A stretch of 64,000 nt of DNA from Kordia jejudonensis (GTDB lineage Bacteria > Bacteroidota > Bacteroidia > Flavobacteriales > Flavobacteriaceae). Numbering within the stretch: the stretch's first letter is position 1; each line of letters starts with the position of its first letter. The stretch is taken from contig NZ_LBMG01000005.1 in the NCBI RefSeq assembly GCF_001005315.1, positions 112,637 to 176,636 on the forward strand, given 5' to 3'. Positions 35,306 to 44,888 of this stretch are shown one piece after another. Made by a program: the position numbers and the translations under genes. The notes under the pieces are model-generated. The model was given only the letters and a program-made list of their open reading frames with translations, made no database searches and was not told the DNA's origin.

Positions 35306-38300
35306 ATGGTCAATCCGCGCGCGTATCTGGTTTCAGATATTAAAAAATTATTCTCACTTACTGGAAATCAGTGTTCTGCTCCAAACTGTACTCGTTCAGT
35401 TGTTGGCGAGGACGGAAATACGCTAGTTGGAAAAATATGTCACATTGAAGCGGCAAGTCCAAACGGACCACGTTACCGTCTTGAAATGACAAATGAACAA
35501 CGAAGAGCTTATGACAACCTTATTTTATTATGTGATGAACATCATAGTATTATCGATAATAAAAGAAACGAAGGCAAATTTCCGGTTGCACTACTGAAAC
35601 AATGGCGAGAAGAACATATTGCTTTTAACGAATTCAAAAATCAAATTTCAAAGGAAGATTTACAGCATCTTTTGACTGATTTTTACACGTTTAAAGTTGA
35701 AGAATATGTAAAGAAAAATATATACGATCAAGATTTTAAAAGCATCGATCGTGTATACGTTGAGCTTTTAGGAGAAGAAGGTTATGATGATATTGAAGTT
35801 GTTGGCTTGGAAAAAATGAACGAGTACGATTTGCTGAGAGACATGCTAAAACCCGATAGTCTACTCGATATTGACATTGAAAATGAAGATGATATTGACG
35901 ATGAAGAAATCAAAGAACGTCGAATTGATAGTATTTTAACCATCGTTAACGATACGCCACACGTACATATTATTGGAAATCCTGGTTCAGGAAAATCGAC
36001 AACACTTCAGAAAATAGTATATAAGAATTCTGAAAAAATAAATGCTGGCAATACCCATATTAAGATTCCTTTTTTGCTGGAAGCGAAAGATTATAGCAAA
36101 GAAAATTCATTTCGACAAATGCTTGAAGAAAAAGCATCTAAAGACTGGATTGCTAACGCATTAAAACTTGGAGAACTACATATTTTAATTGATGGTTTAA
36201 ATGAAATTGATGTACATTTTGAAACGGAAGCGTACGAAGAATTACTCTACCTGTTGCATACCTATCCAGAAAATTCATTTGTAGTTTCAGAACGAAAAAA
36301 GAATCATACAAACCGATTTTCAATTCCTGTATTTGAGTTGAAAGAATTGAATGAGAAACAAATTAAAAAATTCATTCAAAATCATATCAATACAGATCCT
36401 ATCACAATTTGGAATGCGCTTGAAAAAAATACGTCTATGCTAAATTTGGCGTACAATCCATTGACGTTGCGCATGATTATTTCTGTGATAAAGCAGAACA
36501 AAACCATTCCTGCAAACAAAGGTTCACTTTTCAACGCGTTTATTCGTTGCTTGTACAAATTAGAGATTCGCAAAAAAGAAAAATCAAGAATCATACGAGA
36601 AGAGACAAAATTTGATTTTTTAGCAGAAATTGCCTTTATCATGCGTTCCAAAGGAGTTGTGAGTATTTCACTGTTAGAATTTAAAGATTTAATTCTGAAA
36701 ATTATTCCTAAATACAATTCAAACTACGCGGTAAATCATGTGTATAACGAGTTGATAGACAACTTGATCGTAAAAGTGAATGCAAATCAAAACATTTCAT
36801 TTTTTCATGAAACCTATCAAGAATTTTTCGCTGCAATCTATCTTAAAAACGCCTACGTAGTTCATAAAAAACTTGCTATCAATGTTGCTGATGTAAAATG
36901 GTTTGAGTCAATTTTGATGTGTAGCGACTTACTCGATAGCAAACAACTGTACATGTCATTTTTAACATACCTATTTGCAGGTCAAACCGACGAAAAGCCA
37001 ACATTTTCCATTAAAAACAACAAAATTAATGCTACAGAATTTACCGAAAAGCACTTCAATCCGCATATAATTCTACCCTGTAAAATAGCGTATTATTCAA
37101 AAACGTACCGTTCAGAAATGTATGATTTGGCAGAAACATACCTTTACAATACATTGCTTTTGTGGAAATATATTTATATCAAAGATAAAAAAATGGTGTT
37201 GCCCTTAGATGTGATATTTGGCGCCATTTCATCATTAGATTCGGAGAAACTTATCAATTATGTATTCAAAAACTTATGGTGGATTTACAATTGGTTTTAT
37301 TCAGCGTATGAAGAAAAAAACAATCACTTTTTTAGCAATACACTTCCAGTGAAGAAGTTAGCAAAAGAAAAGGAGGAAAGTGATGTTCTTATATTTAAAG
37401 CAATTGGAAATCATACACCAAATTTTATAAAATTTTATACTGCGGTTGACAAAGCCATACAAACCTACAGTTTTTCAAGATCGATTCATTGGCGATTCAA
37501 ACGGTTAAAGACTTCGATCACAAGAGAACGTTCGGAAAATGAACTCATAAAATTCTTAAATAACGAATGGGATTATATTGTATTTTCTAGCCTTATACGA
37601 TTTAACTTAGAAGAAATATATCGGTATAATTTTGAAGAAAATACGCGTAAGTATAACTATTCTGTCTTAAAAACAATCGTAAGTCATCATGTTAACAAAC
37701 CACTTGCGCAAGAAATTTTACTACGAGAATTGAAACGTGATGCCTACGAAGCAAAACTTGTCAAAAAAATACTCAATAAGTTTCTTCATTTAGAATTGTA
37801 TGATGCATTATTTGAATTGGTTTTAAGTATAAAAGATCATCACAAAGACTTATTTAAAAAGTATATAAAAATTATAAAAACGTTTCCTTTTGAGGTTCTT
37901 TCTGATGAATTAAAAGCATTTTTTACCAAAGGAAATGTAATTGTTTCTATTCCATATAGATTAACTTCCCTTTCAAATAACATACAAATAGACAAGAAAT
38001 ACTTGCAATATATTATTAATGGACATGAAAATGTTACGATTAATGACAAGTTTCAAGCGTCTATTCGTACTATTGAAGATAACTTTGTGGACAAAAATGT
38101 GTCCTATTCAATCGTATTTCATAATAAAAGATTCGTGCATCCAACTTCCGCTACAGCTGAGGAAAACGAAGATAGTACACCAATTAAGCACAACGCAACA
38201 TTGGAAGTTCGAAAAGTAAAAGAGGATTTACTCTATTATCTAAAACCAACACACAAACAAGAGACAATAGGTGTACAATGGTTCAATTCTTTAAAGAAGA

Positions 38301-39139
38301 AAAAAGCAACCATTCAAATAAAAAATCAGAAAGGTTCAAAAGTATATATATTCAAAAAACCACAATTTAAATATATTGAAGGCGTAAAAAAGACGCAGTT
38401 TTCAAGAGAAAAAACATTCTTAGTTACTTTTAAAAAACAGCAAAACACACCTCGTTCACAAATGTTGAAAGCTAACGAATCTGCTACTTCTGAACAAGTT
38501 ATAAATCTTGTCATTCGTGGCGAAAATGGAAACTCTGCTACAAAAGAAGGAACCTTGACATGTTATAATAATTTTTTGTTTTCTATGAAAAAAGAAACCA
38601 TGTATCATCCTGATGTCATATTAGCAAATCCAAATCTTGTCAGTTATATGGATAGAAATTATGATAGAATTATTTCGTTTATCAATTCATTGGGAATTTC
38701 ATATCGCTACCATAAACATATAAAAAATATACATTACGGCATTGTTACCAACATCACCGAGAATTATATAAAATACTTTTCATTACAGACGCAAAAATTC
38801 TATTCCAAACTACGCTATAAATTTGATCAAAATATATACAAACAAGAAGATGTAATTATCATTGAAGAAACTGGATTCATTACCATTATCAATGATCCTG
38901 CTGAAGCAAAACTAACTAAAATTGGCTACATTGAAAGTACCGTTGTCGCACTTGGATATCAAGAAGGTTTTATAAAAAACAACTTGCTAAGCAAAGATTA
39001 CTATTTCAACTTTTCTTCCTGTGATTTTATCCCACAAATAGGAGATACTGTTCGCTTTTTACCTGCTAAAAACTTCTATGCAAGTAATGAAAATCAGCCC
39101 ATCGCTTTAAAAATATCATTGCTCAAACGAACGTTGTAA
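35306..39139 (+). CDS. HNH-NACHT putative defence protein with OB/cold-shock-like C-terminal domains
   Basis: A 1277-residue protein in three parts. (1) An HNH nuclease (1-100): C23 and C28, H46 in KICHIEAAS, N71, and C76 with H79/H80 in NLILLCDEHH. (2) A NACHT-type NTPase with Walker A GNPGSGKS (224-231) and Walker B LIDGLNE (D296), then a helical region. (3) A beta-rich C-terminus (from about 875) that looks like several OB or cold-shock-like barrels; the last (about 1206-1275) has GFIKN, YYFNFSSCDF and IGDTVRF in cold-shock order. By analogy to bacterial NACHT proteins it should sense a phage factor and activate the nuclease. No partner gene is attached. Confidence 0.8.
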   Translation: MVNPRAYLVSDIKKLFSLTGNQCSAPNCTRSVVGEDGNTLVGKICHIEAASPNGPRYRLEMTNEQRRAYDNLILLCDEHHSIIDNKRNEGKFPVALLKQWREEHIAFNEFKNQISKEDLQHLLTDFYTFKVEEYVKKNIYDQDFKSIDRVYVELLGEEGYDDIEVVGLEKMNEYDLLRDMLKPDSLLDIDIENEDDIDDEEIKERRIDSILTIVNDTPHVHIIGNPGSGKSTTLQKIVYKNSEKINAGNTHIKIPFLLEAKDYSKENSFRQMLEEKASKDWIANALKLGELHILIDGLNEIDVHFETEAYEELLYLLHTYPENSFVVSERKKNHTNRFSIPVFELKELNEKQIKKFIQNHINTDPITIWNALEKNTSMLNLAYNPLTLRMIISVIKQNKTIPANKGSLFNAFIRCLYKLEIRKKEKSRIIREETKFDFLAEIAFIMRSKGVVSISLLEFKDLILKIIPKYNSNYAVNHVYNELIDNLIVKVNANQNISFFHETYQEFFAAIYLKNAYVVHKKLAINVADVKWFESILMCSDLLDSKQLYMSFLTYLFAGQTDEKPTFSIKNNKINATEFTEKHFNPHIILPCKIAYYSKTYRSEMYDLAETYLYNTLLLWKYIYIKDKKMVLPLDVIFGAISSLDSEKLINYVFKNLWWIYNWFYSAYEEKNNHFFSNTLPVKKLAKEKEESDVLIFKAIGNHTPNFIKFYTAVDKAIQTYSFSRSIHWRFKRLKTSITRERSENELIKFLNNEWDYIVFSSLIRFNLEEIYRYNFEENTRKYNYSVLKTIVSHHVNKPLAQEILLRELKRDAYEAKLVKKILNKFLHLELYDALFELVLSIKDHHKDLFKKYIKIIKTFPFEVLSDELKAFFTKGNVIVSIPYRLTSLSNNIQIDKKYLQYIINGHENVTINDKFQASIRTIEDNFVDKNVSYSIVFHNKRFVHPTSATAEENEDSTPIKHNATLEVRKVKEDLLYYLKPTHKQETIGVQWFNSLKKKKATIQIKNQKGSKVYIFKKPQFKYIEGVKKTQFSREKTFLVTFKKQQNTPRSQMLKANESATSEQVINLVIRGENGNSATKEGTLTCYNNFLFSMKKETMYHPDVILANPNLVSYMDRNYDRIISFINSLGISYRYHKHIKNIHYGIVTNITENYIKYFSLQTQKFYSKLRYKFDQNIYKQEDVIIIEETGFITIINDPAEAKLTKIGYIESTVVALGYQEGFIKNNLLSKDYYFNFSSCDFIPQIGDTVRFLPAKNFYASNENQPIALKISLLKRTL

Positions 39140-39263
39140 TACTTACTGCAATGCCGCATTCCAACTATTTTTAGCTCATTTCATTCTATTGTTGACTCGA
39201 ACAATTCTATGCGTTTTTATTCTGTCATCTATGTTGTATTTTTAAACAAAAAAATAAAATCAT

Positions 39264-40376
39264 ATGGCAAAGAAACCTTTACTCAAACCGTATAATTCTA
39301 AAAACTTACAATTAAAAAATAGTGTCGTTATGGCACCTATGACACGAAGTAGAGCCGACAATGAAGGAAATGTTCCTACAAACGAATTGCATGGTTTATA
39401 CTATGAGCAAAGAGCTTCCGCTGGATTAATCATCACGGAAGGTTCACAAGTTTCGGAAGAAGGTGTCGGATATATCAATACACCAGGAATTCACTCGCAA
39501 GCACAAATAGATGGTTGGAAAAAAGTTACACAACGCGTACATGATGAAGGTGGAAAAATATTCATTCAATTGTGGCATGTTGGGCGAATTTCGCATCCTG
39601 ATTTTCATGATGGCGACTTACCTTTAGCACCATCTGCGATCAATCCAAATAGAGAATCGTACACGCCTGAAGGTTCTAAAAAAACAGTGACACCACGCGC
39701 AATGACGCAAGAAGATATTGATCGTACCATTCAAGACTTTGTAAATGCGGGTAAAAACGCTATGGAAGCTGGTTTTGATGGCGTAGAAGTTCATTCGTCT
39801 AACGGATATTTATTTCATCAATTCTTTACCAAATGTTCCAATATTAGAACGGACAAATATGGTGGAAATATTGAAAATAGAGCGCGGTTTTTCTTTGAAA
39901 CGCTTGACGCAATGAAAAAAGTGATGCCTGAACAAAAAATTGGCGTACGTTTCAATCCTTCACTACATTCAGTAATGGCTGGAATTACCATTGATGAAGA
40001 AACGATTCCTACGTTTGAATACATTATAAAAAAGCTAAACGACTACGATTTGGCATATGTACACTTATCCGAACCGTTTTCAGATGTATCTGATGTTCCA
40101 CACGCGGTAACAGACATCGCAAAACACTTTAGACCTTTGTACAATGGAACTTTAATCATCAATACAGATTTCACTTTCGAAAAAGGAAATACGGTATTAG
40201 AAGCCAATGAAGCTGATTTGGTTGCCTTTGGAAAACCATACATTTCAAATCCTGACTTGGTAGAACGCTTTGCACATGAAATCGAGTTGGCAGATTGGGA
40301 TAAAGATACCTTTTACACAACTGGAAAAGAAGGATATACAGATTATCCAAAAGCAAAAATTACTGTAAATCAATAA
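39264..40376 (+). CDS. old yellow enzyme-family alkene reductase
   Basis: A 370-residue FMN-dependent TIM barrel. Diagnostic parts are NSVVMAPMTRSRAD at the start, FIQLWHVGRISHPDF (with the substrate-binding His region), GFDGVEVHSSNGYLFHQFF, and RVRFNPS-type FMN loops near the middle. It reduces activated C=C bonds of enals, enones or nitro-esters with NAD(P)H. The alcohol dehydrogenase gene begins 14 bp later, so the two likely act on the same reactive carbonyls. Length and motifs are standard. Confidence 0.93.
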   Translation: MAKKPLLKPYNSKNLQLKNSVVMAPMTRSRADNEGNVPTNELHGLYYEQRASAGLIITEGSQVSEEGVGYINTPGIHSQAQIDGWKKVTQRVHDEGGKIFIQLWHVGRISHPDFHDGDLPLAPSAINPNRESYTPEGSKKTVTPRAMTQEDIDRTIQDFVNAGKNAMEAGFDGVEVHSSNGYLFHQFFTKCSNIRTDKYGGNIENRARFFFETLDAMKKVMPEQKIGVRFNPSLHSVMAGITIDEETIPTFEYIIKKLNDYDLAYVHLSEPFSDVSDVPHAVTDIAKHFRPLYNGTLIINTDFTFEKGNTVLEANEADLVAFGKPYISNPDLVERFAHEIELADWDKDTFYTTGKEGYTDYPKAKITVNQ

Positions 40377-40389
40377 AAAATATACTATA

Positions 40390-41445
40390 ATGAATACAAT
40401 AAAAGCATACGGAACGAAGTCGGAAGAAGCCGATTTAGAACAATTAGAAATAGAAAGAAGAGAACTTCTAGACAATGATGTAAAAATAGATATTTTATAC
40501 TGTGGCGTTTGTCATAGTGACATTCACGCAGCTAAAAATGACTGGGGAAATGCACAATATCCATTAGTGCCAGGACACGAAATCGTTGGTCGTGTTTTAG
40601 AAGTTGGAAGCGATGTAAGCAACTTTAAAGAAGGAGATTTAGTTGGTGTCGGTTGCATGGTCGATTCATGTCAAGAATGTGGAGCCTGTGAAGACGATTT
40701 AGAACAATTCTGTGAAGAAGGAATGATTGCAACGTATAACAGTGAAAACAAACATACCGATAAGCGTACGTTTGGTGGCTATTCTACAAGTATTGTGGTA
40801 CGTGAAGAATTTGTACTCAGCGTTCCTGAAAATTTGGACACTAAAGCGGTTGCTCCATTACTATGTGCGGGAATCACAACATTCTCACCTTTAAATCATT
40901 GGAATGTAAAAGAAGGCGACAAAGTAGGTGTTGTAGGACTTGGCGGATTGGGACACATGGGAATCAAATTTGCAAATGCCATGGGCGCAGAAACCATCAT
41001 GATTACCACATCTCCAGACAAAGCAGAAGACGCCAAACGACTTGGAGCTGATGCAGTGTTGATTTCTAAAGATGAAGATGAAATGGAAAAACACAAAGGA
41101 ACTTTCGATTTTCTACTCAATACGGTTCCTGTAAAGCACGATATAAATCCGTATCTAGAGTTACTAAAACGCGATTCAACAATGGTAATGGTTGGAGCTA
41201 TTGAACCACTAGAGCCAATGCACGGTGGAAGTATTATTATGGGAAGAAAAAGAGTCGCAGGTTCACTCATTGGAGGAATTAAGGAAACCCAAGAAATGTT
41301 AGACTTTTGTGGTGAAAATGATATTGTTTCAGATGTTGAAATGATTGATATGCAAGACATTAATACTGCTTTTGAACGTGTTACCAACAATGATGTAAAA
41401 TATCGTTTTGTAATAGATATGAAAAGTTTAAAAGATGAAAAATAA
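40390..41445 (+). CDS. zinc-dependent NAD(P) alcohol dehydrogenase (YahK/CAD type)
   Basis: A 351-residue medium-chain dehydrogenase. The catalytic zinc site is in YCGVCHSDIH and PGHEIVG. The structural zinc cysteines follow in SCQECGACEDDLEQFC. The Rossmann GLGGLGHMG motif is near residue 182. The order and the CHSD motif match cinnamyl-alcohol-type YahK enzymes, which reduce aldehydes with NADPH. It overlaps the redoxin gene by 11 nt and follows the old yellow enzyme gene, suggesting joint detoxification of reactive aldehydes. Confidence 0.93.
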   Translation: MNTIKAYGTKSEEADLEQLEIERRELLDNDVKIDILYCGVCHSDIHAAKNDWGNAQYPLVPGHEIVGRVLEVGSDVSNFKEGDLVGVGCMVDSCQECGACEDDLEQFCEEGMIATYNSENKHTDKRTFGGYSTSIVVREEFVLSVPENLDTKAVAPLLCAGITTFSPLNHWNVKEGDKVGVVGLGGLGHMGIKFANAMGAETIMITTSPDKAEDAKRLGADAVLISKDEDEMEKHKGTFDFLLNTVPVKHDINPYLELLKRDSTMVMVGAIEPLEPMHGGSIIMGRKRVAGSLIGGIKETQEMLDFCGENDIVSDVEMIDMQDINTAFERVTNNDVKYRFVIDMKSLKDEK

Positions 41446-41953
41446 GATGATAAAACCTAGAGAAAAAGCACCCGAAATTACCATAAACTTGGTAAATGAT
41501 ACTGTTTGGAAATTCAGTGAACAATCTGCTGAAAACTTTGTAATGGTTCTATTTTACAGAGGAAAACATTGCCCACTTTGCAAAAAACAATTGGAAGAAT
41601 TGCAAAGCAACCTTGATGAATTTACCGAAAGAGGCATCAATGTAATTGCCATAAGTTCGGATACAGAAAAAGTTGCCAAAGAAACGTATGACGAATGGGA
41701 AGTTTCAAATGTTCCTATCGGATATGATTTCCCAATTGAAGAAGCACGTACATGGGGATTATTCATTTCGGAAGGAATTAAAAAAGAACCTGAACATTTT
41801 ATCGAACCAGGATTCTTTCTCCTAAAACCTGACGGAACTATTTATTGGGAATCAATTCAATCGATGCCTTTTGCACGACCAACTTTCAAACATATATTAT
41901 CAGGAATTGATTTTATTTTAGAAAAAGAATATCCCGCTAGAGGAGAAGCATAA
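41435..41953 (+). CDS. redoxin/AhpC-TSA domain protein
   Basis: A 172-residue thioredoxin-fold protein. FYRGKHCPLCKKQLEEL supplies a CPLC redox pair, and VIAISSDTEKVAKETYDEW is typical of peroxiredoxin-like proteins. It probably reduces peroxides or repairs thiols in the same response as the two genes before it. Translation is coupled to the alcohol dehydrogenase gene (11-nt overlap). A terminator and then repeat copy 2 follow. Confidence 0.85.
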   Translation: MKNKMIKPREKAPEITINLVNDTVWKFSEQSAENFVMVLFYRGKHCPLCKKQLEELQSNLDEFTERGINVIAISSDTEKVAKETYDEWEVSNVPIGYDFPIEEARTWGLFISEGIKKEPEHFIEPGFFLLKPDGTIYWESIQSMPFARPTFKHILSGIDFILEKEYPARGEA

Positions 41954-41981
41954 AACTGAAAATAACACATATTTAAAGAAG

Positions 41982-42033
41982 CTGTTTCAACAACCGAATA
42001 CATACTAATTTCGGTTTTTGAAACAGTTTTTTT
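41982..42033 (+). terminator. terminator of the OYE-ADH-redoxin operon
   Basis: A nested hairpin: CTGTTTCAA pairs with TTGAAACAG, with inner AACCGAA/TTCGGTT arms, followed by eight T. It lies 29 bp after the redoxin stop. Confidence 0.9.
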
Positions 42034-42059
42034 GTGCAATAATTTCGTTGAAAATAAAT

Positions 42060-42356
42060 AATCTGATTTCGACGTAAAAAATTTAGTTCGATACTTTTCT
42101 TTTCCGAAGTATAGCAGGGATTTTCCGTTAAAAATTTTTGAAGCCTTGGAAAAAATTTAGGAAAATTCATGCGGTTTTAGTTTTTCCCAAAAAGAAAAAC
42201 TAAAAATACCTCTGGAAAAGTTCCCTTTCTTTTGTTTCTTTTCTTTGGGAAAGCAAAGAAAATGAAAATAAAATACTGAAAGTGTGGTATTTATTATAGA
42301 TTTTCTATGTTCAATTATAAATATGAATTGAATCACTTATATCGAACTGACGTTAA
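42060..42356 (+). repeat. intergenic repeat family 1, copy 2 (about 297 bp)
   Basis: The best-preserved copy. AGTTCGATA at 42085-42093 is matched by TATCGAACT at 42340-42348 as terminal inverted repeats. A perfect 12-bp stem is at 42175-42186/42194-42205 and a 9-bp stem at 42239-42262. No reading frame is conserved with copy 1. Confidence 0.9.
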
Positions 42357-42557
42357 ATACTTAAACGATGTAAAAATAAAATCTCTTTTAAGCTTTTCAT
42401 AGCGGTTCATCAATAAAAACACTTTTTACAAAAGGGGAAAAAACCTATTAAAATATAAGGAGTTACACGGATAAATTATACGGTAAAACAAACGACTGAA
42501 AGCCAGTTACTTAACTATTTTTGATATATACATTTTATAACCAAAAACTATTTAATT

Positions 42558-43163
42558 ATGGCTTTACACAGATCATACGTACATGGAAATTCCGTGTACT
42601 TAGAACACACAGGTTCTCCAGGAGCGAGAAGCAAAGACACAGTACTAGACACTTTTGATGGTGATTATGGTGATTTAATCGACTTAGGTGGACATGGTGG
42701 TGCAGCTTGTTTGCGTTTGGGTTGGGGATCACGTTTTGTAATTTTTGATACCGGACGTGCTAATAATGCTAAAAGTGGTCATTTTTGGTGTCACTTTGCC
42801 ATTCCAACACCTGCATTTGAAGACGGTTTCAGAGCAACAGCACGCCGAGTTTTAATAAATTACGAATCTGAAGATATTCAGGAAATTAGCATTGCGGCAG
42901 TTCATGTTTGGGATGGAAATCGTAGAATATTCGCCGATAATTCTCCAGAACGTTCGCGCGATGATTACAACGGTGGAATTCCTCGACATACCACAAATGC
43001 AAATGCGCGTGCTAATACCAATGCAATTTGGCGAAAAGACATTAACAGAAGTATTAATTTTGGAGTTTCGGTATCTATTCTCATTAGAGCACAACGAGCA
43101 AAAGATAGCTTCTTAGAAATTAGAAGTGTGGGAATTGATTTCGATATGGGAGAAAGAAGATAA
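42558..43163 (+). CDS. DUF6623-like beta-sandwich protein, function unknown
   Basis: A 201-residue protein without signal peptide that opens MALHRSYVHGNSVYLEH, resembling the DUF6623 family start. It is beta-rich with repeated G-G-H and WGSRFVIFDTGR-like phrases, and carries no membrane segment or recognisable active site. It stands alone between the redox operon and repeat family 2. Family membership is a recognition from memory; the function is unknown. Confidence 0.55.
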   Translation: MALHRSYVHGNSVYLEHTGSPGARSKDTVLDTFDGDYGDLIDLGGHGGAACLRLGWGSRFVIFDTGRANNAKSGHFWCHFAIPTPAFEDGFRATARRVLINYESEDIQEISIAAVHVWDGNRRIFADNSPERSRDDYNGGIPRHTTNANARANTNAIWRKDINRSINFGVSVSILIRAQRAKDSFLEIRSVGIDFDMGERR

Positions 43164-43183
43164 TTCTTTAAAATCATTAATAA

Positions 43184-43343
43184 AGAGGTTGTCTAAAAAC
43201 TACAAAAAAACGTCATTCTGAACAATGTACTGAATTGAATTCAGTATCAATTCAGCATCTCATTACACTGATTTTCAATAATGATGAGAAACCAAATCAT
43301 GTTCTGCTTGACGAAAATTTAGCTTTTCAGACAACCTTTTTTT
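43184..43343 (+). repeat. intergenic repeat family 2, copy B
   Basis: It starts AGAGGTTGTCTAAAAA and ends CTTTTCAGACAACCTTTTTTT, giving terminal inverted repeats of AGGTTGTCT-type arms. It also carries an internal ACTGAATT-GAATTCAGT dyad. It lies 20 bp after the stop at 43163 and could serve as its terminator. Confidence 0.8.
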
Positions 43344-43373
43344 CAAATTTCGATTGAATACTACGTTTTCAAT

Positions 43374-43667
43374 TTAGGAGGAAACATTTTCCATATGATT
43401 TGAATTTCGTTCCAAATCTTCATTTCCATCGCCACCTTGACTGTACAATTGATTTTCTTCATCCTTTAGCATCGATGGTTTTTTCGTATCTGACAATGCT
43501 CTTCCTGGCACATCCAAATCTTTCCCAGCAAAATCTACCGCTTTTTCTCTATCTTTCAACATACGATCATCTCCACCGTCGCTTCTTACATTTTCTGTTC
43601 GATCGCGCAAAGCCTGTAAATCATCTTTTGTAATATCTGAATTGTAATCTGTTTGTTTGTTATCCAT
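43374..43667 (-). CDS. small hydrophilic protein of unknown function
   Basis: A 97-residue, strongly charged and probably disordered protein without signal peptide (MDNKQTDYNSDITKDDLQALRD to EDLERNSNHMENVSS). Similar hydrophilic stress-type proteins occur in other flavobacteria, but I cannot name a family. It reads from the strand opposite the preceding gene and is separated from the hydrolase gene by a clear terminator. Confidence 0.6.
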   Translation of the reverse strand: MDNKQTDYNSDITKDDLQALRDRTENVRSDGGDDRMLKDREKAVDFAGKDLDVPGRALSDTKKPSMLKDEENQLYSQGGDGNEDLERNSNHMENVSS

Positions 43668-43764
43668 AATTTTTTCTTTTAAATAGTTAAACTTTTACAA
43701 ACTCAAGATACAATGGAACGTCAAATTTGGTTAACGCAAACAAATGAATAATTGATGCAAATAA

Positions 43765-43801
43765 AAAAAGGTTTGCAAAATTGAAGTATGCAAACCTTTT
43801 T
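43765..43801 (-). terminator. terminator of the alpha/beta hydrolase gene
   Basis: AAAAAGGTTTGCA (43765-43776 region) pairs with TGCAAACCTTTTT (43789-43801). On the minus strand it is followed by a T-run and lies 25 bp after the hydrolase stop (43826). Confidence 0.85.
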
Positions 43802-43825
43802 CAAAAATTAACCCTGTAAACTTAA

Positions 43826-44653
43826 CTATTTAAAAAACGCTACTAATGCATTATTTAACTCGTGCTTGTGTGTCAAATTGAGCCCATGTGGACCATTTGA
43901 AAACACTTTATATGTACTATTTTCAATTCCTGCTGCTGCTTTTTCTCCAGAAGTTGCTATGGGAACAATGGCATCAGCATCTCCGTGTATAATCAATGTA
44001 GGAACATTTACATTTTTCAATTCTGGTCTAAAATCAGTTTCTGCCCATGCTTTTGCTGCTTTTATCGTTGCATTTGGTGAAGCATACGCCGCAATAGACC
44101 AATCGTAATGTAACTGTGCTTCGCTTATTTCTTCTTTATTATCTTCGTAATTATAAAAGTTTTTGTGGAAATTTTTCAAAAATCCAACTCTATCAGATTC
44201 TAAGGCATCCATAATTCCATCCAACTCTTCTTGTGGAACACCTTCTGGATTGTCTTCTTTCTTGGCAACTAACGGAATTATTGAACTTATCAACGCTACT
44301 TTATCAATATTGGCTGTACCAAAATCTGTACAATAACGAACTACTTCACCGCCGCCCATGGAAAATCCTACAAGAATTACATTTTTCAATTCTAATTGTG
44401 TAATAATCTGATTCAAATCGGCCGCTAAGGTAGAATAATCATAAGCATCCCAAGGTGCATCAGAATCTCCAAATCCACGACGATCATACGTAATACATCT
44501 GTAACCAGCTTCAACAATTGCCCAAACTTGCTGTTCCCAAGCTCTGTGACTCAAAGGCCAACCGTGTATTAAAATTACAGGCTGTCCATGTCCATGATCT
44601 TCAAAATATAAATCAACGCTTTGAGTTTCTGTTTCGTGTGTTAAAAATGCCAT
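43826..44653 (-). CDS. alpha/beta hydrolase (chloroperoxidase/haloalkane-dehalogenase-like)
   Basis: A 275-residue alpha/beta-fold hydrolase. The oxyanion region is HGWPLSHRAW, the nucleophile elbow is VGFSMGGGE (S98), the acid region is LIIHGDADAIVPI, and the catalytic His is in GPHGLNLTH. It resembles cofactor-free haloperoxidases/esterases that act on small esters. Substrate unknown. It is divergent from the aldehyde dehydrogenase gene and may belong to the same detoxification theme. Confidence 0.88.
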   Translation of the reverse strand: MAFLTHETETQSVDLYFEDHGHGQPVILIHGWPLSHRAWEQQVWAIVEAGYRCITYDRRGFGDSDAPWDAYDYSTLAADLNQIITQLELKNVILVGFSMGGGEVVRYCTDFGTANIDKVALISSIIPLVAKKEDNPEGVPQEELDGIMDALESDRVGFLKNFHKNFYNYEDNKEEISEAQLHYDWSIAAYASPNATIKAAKAWAETDFRPELKNVNVPTLIIHGDADAIVPIATSGEKAAAGIENSTYKVFSNGPHGLNLTHKHELNNALVAFFK

Positions 44654-44888
44654 GTACTGTTTTATTTAATTATTACACTACAAATTTCGAACACGATCGC
44701 ACAAAAAAAGAGTCCAAAAAGAAAAAAATTTAACTCATTTAAAAAATAGATGATAACCGGTATTCCTGTCCAAATGAGTTCATTTTAAAACGAAAAGAGC
44801 AACAGAACTACTCGTTGAAATATTATTTTTGATTCCATAAAAATTGCATACTACATCATAATACTGAGAAATCATCTAAAAAAATACT

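Noticed and set aside
41973..42170. 65-residue minus frame inside repeat copy 2
   Set aside because: It does not remain open in copy 1, so it is not a conserved gene of the element.
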